Shown here in pieces: positions 31,099 through 40,903 of a DNA stretch of 64,000 bases; position 1 is the first letter of the stretch; each line of letters starts with the position of its first letter. The position numbers and the translations under genes were made by a program. The notes beneath the pieces were generated by a model, which was not told the origin of the DNA, ran no database searches, and saw only the letters and a program-made list of their open reading frames with translations. This DNA comes from Myxococcales bacterium. Its GTDB lineage: Bacteria > Myxococcota_A > Polyangia > Polyangiales > Polyangiaceae. Where the stretch lies: contig JACPVJ010000144.1 of assembly GCA_016191785.1 (NCBI GenBank), positions 1-64,000 on the forward strand, read 5' to 3'.

Positions 31099-32883
31099 TC
31101 AGCGGCGGGGGCGCCGCGACCGGCCGGCTCGGCGGAAGGGCAGCGCAATTGCGGCAAAAAGCAGGAACAACGCGCTGATCCGCAGGCGCCGGGGTCGCCT
31201 GGGGACCGAGCAGTCCCCGCCGCTCGACCCCGACCCCGAGCTGCAGCTCTCGCCGCCGCCGCTGTCCCCCCCGGAGCAAGTGTCGCCCTCCGCCCCCGCA
31301 GAAGAGTCCCCGCTGCACGTGTCCCCGTCGCCGTTCGAGGTGGAGTCGCCTCCGCACGTGTCGCCCTCGTCCCCCGCGCCCGTCGAGTCGCCCCCGCAAG
31401 TGTCCCCGTCGTCCGAGCTCGAGTCGCCGCTGCAGCTGTCGCCGTCGCCCGAGCCCGTGCCGCCCCCGCTGCCGCACGACTCGACGATCTGGACTCCGCA
31501 GTCGACGTCGACGGCGGGGTCCGCAGGCTCGGGATCGTAGTACCCGGTGCTGGCGCCGTAGCCGCCGTAGCCGCCATCACCCCCGTAGCCCGCGCCACCC
31601 GTGGTGCCCCCCGAGGCACCGCCGTTCCCGCTCGAGCAGCCGCTCGTGTTCTGCGAGTCCGCCGTCACCAGGACCGAAACCGCGGGGCCGTCCCCCACGC
31701 CGAAGGAAGCAACGACCGGAGACTTTACCCCCGCGACGGTGACGTGGCGCGTGATCCGCACCTGGTCGGCGCGCATGCCCGCGAGAGCGAACGCGATGTC
31801 GTCCGCCCCGCCGCAGGCGAGGGCCATCGCCGCGATCTCGCCCGGGCCCGGCTGGTCGTTGCACGCGGAAGCCCCGGGCGCATCGGGCACCGTGACCAAC
31901 GCGCCCGCGGCGCACGCCCGCGACAGGCGCGCGCCGGTTTTGCCCGCAGCGATCGCATCCCAAATCGGAGCCACACAGAAGTCGGCGCTGGAGACCCCGA
32001 CCGTCTCCTTCTTGGCCTTCTCGAAATAGGTCTTCACGCCGGGCGACAGCGCCCCGGCACCCGAGGGCAAGACCGTCCAGCCGAAGAGCGGCGTCGAACC
32101 GCTGGCCTCGATCACTGCGAGCCCGCCCTGCTTGGCGAGGAGCGCGGTGCGCCGATCCGCCAGGTAGCTGCTGGTGCCGCTCAGCACTTGCCACTCGATG
32201 CCCAGATCGCCGGCAGCCGTCTCGATCAGACCCGCGGGCACGCTCGCGCGCCCCTCGGCGACGGTGAACACCGTCACGTCGGGCGCGGCGTCGGTCGCCA
32301 GGAGCCCGACGCCGAGCGCCGCGGTCGAGGGCTGCTGGACGCGCAACGGCTTCGAGAAACCCGCGTCTTGGGTCAGGTCGTAGACGACGGCGACGAAGCG
32401 CGCACCACCCGCCTGGCTCAGCAGCGCGGTGTCTTCGGCACCGAACGCGACGCCTTGCTGGATGGCGAACGAGCTCAGTTGCGCGATGTCGTCGAGGACC
32501 GCGACGCTGCTCGGGTCGAGCCCGCTCTGGGGGGCGAGGCTGGTGTTCTCGAGGGACCCCTCGTGGGTGGCGCCGCACGCCAGCACGGGCTTGGGCGGCC
32601 GGATGCGCGGCGCGGTGACGCCGTCGATGGCAGCGAAGAACGCATCGAGAGACGGGTCCACGCGCGTGCCCGCGGCGACCGGCAGAACCATCACGACGCG
32701 CCCCGGCCCGCCCTCGAGGCCCAGCGAGAGCCACTGGGTGCTCCCCGTGGGCGGCTCTGCGCGCACCACGCGCGCGGAGCTGACGAACACCGTCGAATCC
32801 TGGGCGGTGAGGACTCGGCCCGCCGCCACGGCCGGGCCAGGGGCCGAGAGCAAAGCCAGCGCGAGCAAGACCCGACGGAGCAT
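31099..32883 (-). CDS. DUF2330-like secreted protein with Cys/Asp/Ser repeat and MYXO-CTERM-like tail
   Basis: 594 residues. The signal peptide (MLRRVLLALALLSAPGPAVAA) is followed by a globular region (about 30-420). A phrase there, GRVVMVLPVAAGTRVDPSLDAFF...VTAPRI, resembles DUF2330 proteins. Residues about 425-555 are low complexity, with repeated GDTCGGDST-type units. The end, CSVPRRPRRLRI then a hydrophobic segment (SALFLLFAAIALPF) then RRAGRSRRPRR, has the Cys-membrane-Arg order of a MYXO-CTERM-type surface sorting signal, though it is not a perfect match. Start 32883 is chosen for the signal peptide; a longer open frame upstream has none. Confidence 0.7.
   Translation of the reverse strand: MLRRVLLALALLSAPGPAVAAGRVLTAQDSTVFVSSARVVRAEPPTGSTQWLSLGLEGGPGRVVMVLPVAAGTRVDPSLDAFFAAIDGVTAPRIRPPKPVLACGATHEGSLENTSLAPQSGLDPSSVAVLDDIAQLSSFAIQQGVAFGAEDTALLSQAGGARFVAVVYDLTQDAGFSKPLRVQQPSTAALGVGLLATDAAPDVTVFTVAEGRASVPAGLIETAAGDLGIEWQVLSGTSSYLADRRTALLAKQGGLAVIEASGSTPLFGWTVLPSGAGALSPGVKTYFEKAKKETVGVSSADFCVAPIWDAIAAGKTGARLSRACAAGALVTVPDAPGASACNDQPGPGEIAAMALACGGADDIAFALAGMRADQVRITRHVTVAGVKSPVVASFGVGDGPAVSVLVTADSQNTSGCSSGNGGASGGTTGGAGYGGDGGYGGYGASTGYYDPEPADPAVDVDCGVQIVESCGSGGGTGSGDGDSCSGDSSSDDGDTCGGDSTGAGDEGDTCGGDSTSNGDGDTCSGDSSAGAEGDTCSGGDSGGGESCSSGSGSSGGDCSVPRRPRRLRISALFLLFAAIALPFRRAGRSRRPRR
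31220..31470. repeat. Cys-Asp-Ser-Gly coding low-complexity repeats
   Basis: Imperfect units of about 27-45 bases encode the repeated D-x-C-x-G-D-S pattern in the linker of the DUF2330-like protein. Each unit contains one Cys, spaced about 10-18 residues apart. Confidence 0.55.
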
Positions 32884-32996
32884 CCGACCCGGCCCTGCAG
32901 CAACGACCGTGCCCGAGTGGATTTCCCGGGCGACCTGCTCCGGCGACGCCGCAGGCGTGAACGCCGGTTCGGAGTCCGGGCTGTGCCGATGCTGCG

Positions 32997-33689
32997 TCAC
33001 TTGGGCGCGCACGAGGCGTATCCGGGCGGAAGGGCCGAGTCGGGCACGCATGCCGTGCCCGAGGCGCAGGGCTTGCCGCCGGGGTGGCACACCTCGCGGC
33101 GCGTCGCGCCGACGCGGTCGCTGACGCACGTGGAGCGGCACTCGACCACGTCCCAGGTCGGGCTGATCAGGCCCTTTTCGGCGCAACAGATCTTGCCCGT
33201 CGGGCAGTCTTCCGGACCGTCGCACGCGATCTCGGTCTTGTCGCAACCGATGCCGCTGCACTTGCAGGGGTTCGCGAGCTTCTCGTTCGAGCAGAAGAGC
33301 GGGACGTTCTCGCCCTTGCAACACGTGTCGCCCGCACTGAACGCGCACGTCGAGCCGCCGCACGGGCCGGTTCCGACCCCCACCGGCGCGCCCCCCGTCC
33401 CGCCCACCGACCCGCCGCCCCCGGTCGGTGACCCGCCGAGGCCGCCGGTGCCGCCTGCGCCGCCAGAGGACGTGCCGCCGCTTCCACCCAGACCCCCGCT
33501 CGATGTGCCGCCCGACGCGACGCTCCCGGTGCCTCCAGACGCCGAGCCGCTGCTGCCCCCCACGGTCGTCCCCGCGACGCCGGCGCCGCCGCCGGTCCCC
33601 TGTCCGTAGAGGCCTTTTTCCTCCGAACCGCCGCAGGCGAACAGCACGAGGCCCGTCGCCCAGACCGCCCTCGGACCCATCGCCGCCAT
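32997..33689 (-). CDS. Gly/Ser-rich Cys-containing lipoprotein
   Basis: 230 residues. Lipobox at GLVLFAC. Residues about 25-110 form a Gly/Ser/Thr linker. The rest has about 17 cysteines in a repeating pattern (CAFSAGDTCCKGE, CKCSGIGCDKTEIACDGPEDC, KICCAEKG, CVSDRVGATRREVCHPG), suggestive of a disulphide-rich secreted module (similar to Dickkopf/EB-type plaques in myxobacterial proteins). Unknown function. MGPRAVW, three codons downstream, is an equally possible start. Confidence 0.6.
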   Translation of the reverse strand: MAAMGPRAVWATGLVLFACGGSEEKGLYGQGTGGGAGVAGTTVGGSSGSASGGTGSVASGGTSSGGLGGSGGTSSGGAGGTGGLGGSPTGGGGSVGGTGGAPVGVGTGPCGGSTCAFSAGDTCCKGENVPLFCSNEKLANPCKCSGIGCDKTEIACDGPEDCPTGKICCAEKGLISPTWDVVECRSTCVSDRVGATRREVCHPGGKPCASGTACVPDSALPPGYASCAPK

Positions 33690-33751
33690 CGCCCTCGAAT
33701 CCTGGCGCGAAGCGGCGCCAGAAGCAACCGGCGGAGGCGTAGACTCTGCCG

Positions 33752-34627
33752 GTGGACTACGTCGGTCGGATCTATCGCCCGCCCAGCGAGAGCACGAGCC
33801 TCTTGCTCCAGGTGACGGTGGGGTGCAGCCACAATCGCTGCACGTTTTGCGACATGTACCGCGACAAGCCGTTCCGCGCGAAGCCGCGCGAACAGGTGGA
33901 GCGCGACTTGCTCGAAGCCCGCGCGCTCGGTCCCAAGTTCAGCCGGGTATTCTTGTGCGATGGCGACGCTTTGATTCTCTCCACCACCCGCCTGCTCGAG
34001 GTCCTGGCGCAGGTTCGCCGAGAGCTGCCCTGGGTCGAGCGCGTGGGCACCTACGGTGACACCCGCAGCGTCGGGAAGAAGAGCGTGGCCGAGCTCTCCG
34101 AGCTGGCCGACGCTGGGCTCGGCATCGTGTATCACGGCGTCGAGAGCGGCAACGACCAGGTGCTCGCCTTCATCGAGAAGGGCGGCACGCGGCAACACTG
34201 CGTCGAGACCGCCGCCAAGCTACGGGAAGCCGGCATCGTGCACTCGGTGATCGTGCTCCTCGGCATCGGTGGCACGCGCTGGTCCGAGGTCCACGCGCGC
34301 GACACCGCCAGCGTGCTCACCGCCATGGACCCTCCGTACGTGGGTGCGCTCACCACCACGGTCGTCCCCGGAACGCCGCTGGCCGCCGCAGAAGCACGGG
34401 GCGACTTCGAGCTCCCCTCGAAGTTCGGCCTCGTGCGCGAGCTTCACACCTTGGTCGAAGGCTCCGAGCTCTCGGCCTGCCGCTTCTCTTCGAATCATGC
34501 CAGCAACTACCTGCCGGTGCGCGCCGAGCTGCCGCGGGACAAGCCCGAGCTCTTGCGCATCTTGTCGGCGATCATCGCGGAAGGCGACGAAGGCCGACTC
34601 AAGCCCGAGTGGATGCGCGGCCTGTGA
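33752..34627 (+). CDS. B12-independent radical SAM protein
   Basis: 291 residues. GTG start; a GGAGG run sits 13 bases upstream. Radical SAM motif CSHNRCTFC (residues about 25-33, CxxxxCxxC spacing with four residues between the first and second Cys, an atypical variant of CxxxCxxC). Also present are GDALIL and a GIVYHGVESGNDQVL stretch typical of Elp3/HemN-like sub-families. No SPASM or B12 domain. It is convergent with the exported methyltransferase gene. Function unknown. Confidence 0.75.
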   Translation: MDYVGRIYRPPSESTSLLLQVTVGCSHNRCTFCDMYRDKPFRAKPREQVERDLLEARALGPKFSRVFLCDGDALILSTTRLLEVLAQVRRELPWVERVGTYGDTRSVGKKSVAELSELADAGLGIVYHGVESGNDQVLAFIEKGGTRQHCVETAAKLREAGIVHSVIVLLGIGGTRWSEVHARDTASVLTAMDPPYVGALTTTVVPGTPLAAAEARGDFELPSKFGLVRELHTLVEGSELSACRFSSNHASNYLPVRAELPRDKPELLRILSAIIAEGDEGRLKPEWMRGL

Positions 34628-34633
34628 CGGGAC

Positions 34634-35431
34634 TCAGCACTTCTCTGCGAAGGTCAGCATGTACTGGTAGGGCAGCCCGTCGAAGGACTTGCAGCGCGAA
34701 TAGCCCGCCCCCTTCATCTCGGTCTCGACCACGTCGGGGGCGAGCTTGTGGTCGTCGGGCGGCCCGACGGGCAGCTTGCCCTTCTTGAAGTCGACGATCA
34801 CCACGCGCCCGCCCAGAGAGAGCCGCGCGCGCACGCGCTTGAAGTACTCCGTGCGCTCGCCGATGTGGTGATACGTGTCCACCACCAGCACCACGTTCAC
34901 GCCCAGCGGCAGCTTGGGGTCGGACGTGCTGCCCAGGATGGGCTCGACGTTGGCGGTGCCTTCGCGCTCGGCGCGTTTCTTCATGTGCTCGACCAGCGTC
35001 GGCTCGACGTCGATGGCGAGCACCCTGCCCTGCGGCACGGCGCGGGCCAGCCGCGAGGCGAAGTAGCCGGTGCCCGCCCCGAGGTCGGCGACCACGTCGC
35101 GGGGGCCGAGGGCGAGCTCGGCGAGCACCGCCCCGGGCTTCTGCCAGGCATCGCGCCCCGGATCGTCGAAGACCTTCGACCACCTCTCTGCGTCGTCGAA
35201 GCGGTGGTCGGCGGTCGGCGCCTGGTGCCCCGGACTGGCGCCGTGACCGTGACCGTGACCGTGGCCGTGACCGTGACCGTGACCGTGACCGTGGCCGTGA
35301 CTGGCGTGCCCCGATGGCGCGGGCGCCGAGGGCGCAGACGCTTCGCTCCGCCCCGCCGGCAGCGGGGGCGCAGGTGGCCCACAGTGGACCGCAGCCAGAG
35401 CGAGGAGCACGACCGGAACACGACTCGACAT
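34634..35431 (-). CDS. Class I SAM-methyltransferase-like protein with export signal and His-Gly tract
   Basis: 265 residues. The start MSSRVPVVLLALAAVHC has a lipobox-like end (AAVHC), suggesting export. It then has a linker containing a ten-unit His-Gly tract, and from about residue 75 a Rossmann methyltransferase core: VVADLGAGTGYFASRLA (motif I), VLAIDVE, ILGSTSDPKLP and VVLVVDTYHH. The (GH)n tract can bind metal ions. SAM is not normally found outside the cytoplasm, so either the signal is not used or the protein lacks methyltransferase activity. A GTG 24 bases upstream is an alternative start. Located 27 bases after the kinase-cNMP gene stop. Confidence 0.7.
   Translation of the reverse strand: MSSRVPVVLLALAAVHCGPPAPPLPAGRSEASAPSAPAPSGHASHGHGHGHGHGHGHGHGHGHGASPGHQAPTADHRFDDAERWSKVFDDPGRDAWQKPGAVLAELALGPRDVVADLGAGTGYFASRLARAVPQGRVLAIDVEPTLVEHMKKRAEREGTANVEPILGSTSDPKLPLGVNVVLVVDTYHHIGERTEYFKRVRARLSLGGRVVIVDFKKGKLPVGPPDDHKLAPDVVETEMKGAGYSRCKSFDGLPYQYMLTFAEKC
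35241..35300. repeat. Ten tandem hexamers (ccgtga/ccgtgg) encoding Gly-His
   Basis: Three ccgtga units, one ccgtgg, four ccgtga, one ccgtgg and one ccgtga run head to tail. On the minus strand they encode ten Gly-His pairs. Repeat number is likely variable between strains. Confidence 0.9.
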
Positions 35432-35458
35432 GGCAGCGTCGATAGCACGGGCCACGGG

Positions 35459-36879
<1,421 letters not shown>

Positions 36880-36883
<4 letters not shown>

Positions 36884-37866
36884 CGGACGACCCCCAGGTG
36901 GCGGTCCAAGAACGCATACGTGTGCGCCCAGCAGCGGCGGGCGCTGGGGGTGAACACCAACGCGTGGAACGCGTGCAGCTCTCCCGGGTAGTATCGTGCC
37001 TCGCACTCGACGCCCATCGCGTCGAGCGCCGTCGACAGGCGCTGGGTGTCGTCGATCAGAGGGTCCGCCGTGCCGCACGGCGCGAAGAACGCGGGCAGCG
37101 GCCGGGCGGGGGCGACGCCACGCTCGAGCACCACCAGCGGATCGGCGAGCTCGAGGTGCTCGGGATCGTGCCGAGCCGGATCGCCGAGGTACGACTCGCG
37201 GACCTCGGTCAAGCGGTCGTGGATGAACCCGCTCATGTGAGGCCAGCGCCGCTTGAAGCGCTGCACGTCGCTGACGTGATAGATGCCGCAGGCGGCGACC
37301 ACTGCCTTCGGTGCGACGCCGCGATCGAACACCCGCGCGGCCCAAGGCTCCGGCCGTCGGTAGCTGGTGATCAGCGCGAGCGAGGTGACCAGATTGGCGC
37401 CGGCGCTCTCGCCGGCGAAGGCCAACCGGCCGAGATCGCCGCCGTAGCGCTCGGCGTTCGCCAGCACCCACTCCAGGGCGGCTGCGACGTCCTCGACCGC
37501 CGCCGGGAAGGGATGCCTGGGAGCCAGGCGGTAGCTCACGTTGAACACCAGATACCCGCGGCGCGCGAAGGCGAGGCCCATCACCCAATGGGTGTCCTTG
37601 CTCAGAATGCGAAACCCGCCGCCGTGGACGTAGAGCACCACCGGCACCCGATCGAGCTCGCCCCGGGTCAGCCCGCGAGGGCGATAGATGTCCAGCCGGT
37701 GCTCCGGGAGGCCGCTCTCGTCGTAAGCCACGTCACGGATCACCTCGACGTCGTGTCGCTCGGGCCGGGCGTGCGGGTGCATTCGGCCCAGGCGCGAGAG
37801 CCCGCGGAAGAAGTTGTCGACCAACAGCGAGCCGGCGTGGCGACGGAGGCGACGGTGGAGTGGCAC
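36880..37866 (-). CDS. Alpha/beta-hydrolase (HSL/BD-FAE-type esterase)
   Basis: 328 residues. Oxyanion-hole motif YVHGGGF, nucleophile GESAGAN (Ser about 187), Asp in PCGTADPLIDD and His in GELHAFHAL. This is the arrangement of hormone-sensitive-lipase family esterases, which hydrolyse short acyl or carbamate esters. The N-terminal arginine-rich segment is not a signal peptide. It forms a two-gene unit with the downstream kinase (GTGA overlap). Confidence 0.87.
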
Positions 37867-37908
37867 GGGCCGGAGTCTGCAACAGTGGGGGCGCGCGATC
37901 CAGGGGCG

Positions 37909-38382
37909 TCAGCCCGCGGACACTCGGGACCACACCGCGCTCTGGTCGCCAGCGTAACAGACGTCCCCTTCGTGAACGAACCTGAAGTCGTAGCGCACGA
38001 AATGCCGCGTCCGGCCGCGTCGCACCTTGGTGGCGGTACACGTGCACTCGATGGGCGCGCCTGGGGGCACCAGCTTGCGGAACGTCGCGGCGTGGATGTG
38101 CGTGCCGTAGCCAATCCAACCCTCGCGGTGACGGAGACCGAGCAGGTAGTAGGCGTGGACGAACCCGAGCATTCCGGTGGCGTGGATCATCGCCGCACCG
38201 GCCACGTGGCGCGGATGGCGGTCGGGGTGAGCGCGCTGGTCCACCATGAAGGGGATCGGCCGGTCGGTGGGCATGCGGCACACCACTCGGCTTTGCTCGG
38301 CGTCGACGGCGATCAGCTCGTCGAACATCAGCACCGACGGGTCGTAGGGCAGATCGGCCAGAAACTCGGGTTCGAAGGGCAT
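37909..38382 (-). CDS. Hotdog-fold (FabZ/FabA-like) dehydratase or thioesterase
   Basis: 157 residues. Features of a hotdog protein related to 3-hydroxyacyl-ACP dehydratases: MFDELIAVD, FMVDQRAHPDRHPRHVAGAAMIHATGMLG around the central helix, CTCTATKVRRGRTRHFVRYDFRF. The catalytic His is probably one of those in HPDRHPRHV, but the spacing differs from FabZ. Lipid- or polyketide-related. The start is coupled to the yjbQ stop by ATGA and preceded by GGGGGAGTG. Confidence 0.72.
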   Translation of the reverse strand: MPFEPEFLADLPYDPSVLMFDELIAVDAEQSRVVCRMPTDRPIPFMVDQRAHPDRHPRHVAGAAMIHATGMLGFVHAYYLLGLRHREGWIGYGTHIHAATFRKLVPPGAPIECTCTATKVRRGRTRHFVRYDFRFVHEGDVCYAGDQSAVWSRVSAG

Positions 38383-38798
38383 CACTCCCCCGCCACGTGA
38401 ACCAACAGCCGTCGCTGATGCGGCTGGCTGCGATGCTCCCACAGGTACAGCGCCTGCCAGGTGCCCAGGGCCAGGCGGCCGCGCGCGACCGGGATCGACT
38501 CGGAGGTCTTGGTGACGGCAGAGCGGGCGTGCGCGGGCATGTCATCGGCACCCTCGGCATCATGTCGCCAGCGGCGAGACTCGGGCGCGAGCTCGCCCAG
38601 CCACTCACCGAGATCGACGAGCACGTCGCGATCGGCGTTCTCTTGGATCACCAGGCTGGCCGAGGTGTGCTGGACGAAGACCGTGCAAAGCCCCGTGCCG
38701 ATGTGGCTCTTGTCGACCGCGGCCTGCACGGCCAAGGTCACGTCAGAGAGGCCGCGCCCCGCGGTCCGAACCTCGATCGTCTCCTGATGTACCGCCAC
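38382..38798 (-). CDS. yjbQ: YjbQ/UPF0047 family (secondary thiamine-phosphate synthase-like)
   Basis: 138 residues, the normal length. Conserved signature FVQHTSASLVIQENADRDVLVDL and the end WQALYLWEHRSQPHQRRLLVHV. The family is known as the YjbQ enzyme, with weak thiamine-phosphate synthase activity, and is widespread. GTG start chosen because it yields the family's N-terminus and no in-frame ATG is closer. It is divergent from yihY with a 45-base gap. Confidence 0.85.
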   Translation of the reverse strand: MAVHQETIEVRTAGRGLSDVTLAVQAAVDKSHIGTGLCTVFVQHTSASLVIQENADRDVLVDLGEWLGELAPESRRWRHDAEGADDMPAHARSAVTKTSESIPVARGRLALGTWQALYLWEHRSQPHQRRLLVHVAGE

Positions 38799-38843
38799 GG
38801 TCGGGTCGTATGCGATGATTGCTGCCCGGGCAAGCCCGGACGC

Positions 38844-39788
38844 ATGACCAGCCTGAACCAGAAAACGGAAGCGCTGGTGAGCCGCGTCGAACAGGCGATC
38901 GTGGACTTCATGGACCAAGGCCCGGCTCGGCGCGGGCTCTACTCGCTGTGGAAGGGCATGGCGCGCCACAACGCCGGGCGCGTGGCCAGCGCCATGGCGT
39001 TCAACCTGTTCCTGGCGGCGATCCCCATGCTGGCGCTGGCGGGTTGGCTCGCGGCCCACCTCTTGGGTCAGAGCCGTGACGCGCTCGACGTGATGTCGCT
39101 GTACGTGAACCTGACCCCGCTCGAGGTCCACGAGATCGTTCAACGTAACTTCAAGCGCTTCTCCGGCGGAGCCGTGGCGCCCTTCGCCGTGGTCGGCTCG
39201 CTGTGGCTGGCCTCGAACGCGTTCCACATGCTGATGAGCGTCTTCGAGCGCGCGGTGAGGGCCAAGCGCCGCGTCTGGTGGAAGAAGCGGCTGATCTCCC
39301 TGGCCTGCGTGCTGGTCGCCAACCTGATCTTCGCGGCCACCACCGTGCTGGCCGTCGCCGTCGCGGGCGGTCCGACGAAGCTCATGGGCTTCATGCGCAC
39401 CGGGGAAGAGCTGGTCGGTCCCCTCGAGCGAGTGGTGAGCATCGTCGTGGCGCTGCTCGGCGTCACCGCGGCCCTGGCCCTCTTCTTCCGCGTGGCCGTC
39501 CATCGACCGGGTCTGAATCGCCGGATCTGGCCCGGCGCGCTGGCCACCGTCGCGATTGGCGGGCTGGCCTCGAGCACCTTCGGTTTCTACGCCCGCAGCA
39601 TCCAGAGCTTCGCGGTCTTCTACGGGAGCTTGGCAGCCGTCGCGATCGCGCTCGCCTGGCTCTGGATCTGGTGCGCGGCGCTCTTGCTCGGAGCCGAGTT
39701 GAACGCCCAGCTCGAAGGCAGTGATCGCGTCGCACCGCCCAGCACGGTGCGGATGGCGATGCGCCCGAAACGCATCACCGAGGTCTGA
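38844..39788 (+). CDS. YihY/virulence factor BrkB family membrane protein
   Basis: 314 residues. Six or so membrane helices, among them AMAFNLFLAAIPMLALAGWL, FAVVGSLWLASNAFHMLM, ACVLVANLIFAATTVLAVAVA and VVSIVVALLGVTAALALFF. The family phrase YYGSLAAVAIALAWLWIWCAALLLGAELN appears as FYGSLAAVAIALAWLWI near the C-terminus. YihY/BrkB proteins are inner-membrane proteins, possibly involved in transport or tRNA processing; their role is not settled. An ATG start with no obvious ribosome site. Confidence 0.88.
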   Translation: MTSLNQKTEALVSRVEQAIVDFMDQGPARRGLYSLWKGMARHNAGRVASAMAFNLFLAAIPMLALAGWLAAHLLGQSRDALDVMSLYVNLTPLEVHEIVQRNFKRFSGGAVAPFAVVGSLWLASNAFHMLMSVFERAVRAKRRVWWKKRLISLACVLVANLIFAATTVLAVAVAGGPTKLMGFMRTGEELVGPLERVVSIVVALLGVTAALALFFRVAVHRPGLNRRIWPGALATVAIGGLASSTFGFYARSIQSFAVFYGSLAAVAIALAWLWIWCAALLLGAELNAQLEGSDRVAPPSTVRMAMRPKRITEV

Positions 39789-39808
39789 CCGGGCGACGCC
39801 AGCGTGGG

Positions 39809-40738
39809 TCAGCCGCCATCGCCGTACCCGCCGAGCCCGCACACGCCGAAGCCGTCGGGCAGCCCCGCGACGACCAGGCACTTGCCCGTTCCGCAGTCCG
39901 GGGTGGCTGTGGTCGTCGAGCACAGCTTGAAGCAGGTGCTGGTGGTCTTCGAGCAGACGAAGCCGGCGGCGCAGGGGCACTTGTCACCACTGCGACCGTT
40001 GCCCGGCACCACGCAGCTGGTGGTGCCGTCGTCCTTGACCAGGGCGCAGGCGGTTCCCGGCTTGCACTTGCACTGCTTGTTGGGGGGGCACGGGTAAGGC
40101 TCGTCGAGGCTGCAGTCGTCGGCGGGCACGCACACCGGCACGGCGAGGGGCGGCTGCCCCGACCCGACCGCGAGCGGGCGCACTGCGCAGAACGTCGCCG
40201 CGCCACAGCTGGTGGCCGCTTCGCAGCAATACGGGCGACAGACCCCGGTCGTGCCCTCGGTCACGCAGGCCAGCCCGGGCGCGCAGTCGGCGGCGCCCGC
40301 GCAGGGCGCACCGGCTTGGCCTGCGCCCGCTGGCTGGCACGCGCTGACCGGGTTTCCCGACACGAGGGTGACGCCGCAGCCTTGCTTCGGTTCGGGCGGA
40401 GTCGCGCCATCAGGGTCGGCGTCGGCCGATGCGTCCGGCGACGCGCTGGCATCGGTCGGATCGCACTCGACCGGATTCGGGTCGTCCGGCAAGCAACCGC
40501 TGCCGCAGAGCGCGTTGGTCGTCGGCGGCTGGCCGTCCACGGCGGCATCCGGCGTCGGTACGTCTGCCACGATCTGATCGCGCCCGGCGTCCTCCGGGTT
40601 GCAGGCGGGGCCGATGCACCCGCCACCGCCGCCCGCCGCCTCTTGGGAATCGACCGACGAGCAGCTCGCACCAGAGAGGGCAGCGAACACGCCGAACAGC
40701 GAGACCAGAAGCACGGACTTGGCGAGGGGGACCATCAA
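39809..40738 (-). CDS. Cys-rich lipoprotein
   Basis: 309 residues. Signal with lipobox LSGASC. The mature protein is Asp/Ala/Pro-rich to about residue 120, then contains many cysteines in repeating motifs (GAPCAGAADCAPGLACV, GVCRPYCCEAATSC, GDKCPCAAGFVCSKTTSTC). These repeats are common in myxobacterial extracellular proteins of unknown function. Tail ends with GFGVCGLGGYGDGG. MMVPL offers two adjacent ATG starts. Confidence 0.65.
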   Translation of the reverse strand: MMVPLAKSVLLVSLFGVFAALSGASCSSVDSQEAAGGGGGCIGPACNPEDAGRDQIVADVPTPDAAVDGQPPTTNALCGSGCLPDDPNPVECDPTDASASPDASADADPDGATPPEPKQGCGVTLVSGNPVSACQPAGAGQAGAPCAGAADCAPGLACVTEGTTGVCRPYCCEAATSCGAATFCAVRPLAVGSGQPPLAVPVCVPADDCSLDEPYPCPPNKQCKCKPGTACALVKDDGTTSCVVPGNGRSGDKCPCAAGFVCSKTTSTCFKLCSTTTATPDCGTGKCLVVAGLPDGFGVCGLGGYGDGG

Positions 40739-40903
40739 GAGAAGCCAGAGGGAATGTAGCAGGGCTCGAGGGCGCGCGCCGCGTCCCAGGCGAAAGCCAC
40801 TCGCCCGCGCCGCCCTTCGTCGGGCGGTGCCGCCGGTGCGGGGAGCGCACCCGCACCCGTCACCCCCTGACAGAAATGTCAGGGTGCGCCCGGGCGAGCC
40901 GGG

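Noticed and set aside
38826-38839. CCGGGC-AA-GCCCGG dyad between yjbQ and yihY as an operator
   Set aside because: Short GC-only dyads are common by chance at this base composition and no second copy was seen.
38397-38843. Extension of the YihY gene upstream to 38397
   Set aside because: It would be antisense to yjbQ, and its residues do not resemble YihY proteins; ATG 38844 gives the family N-terminus.
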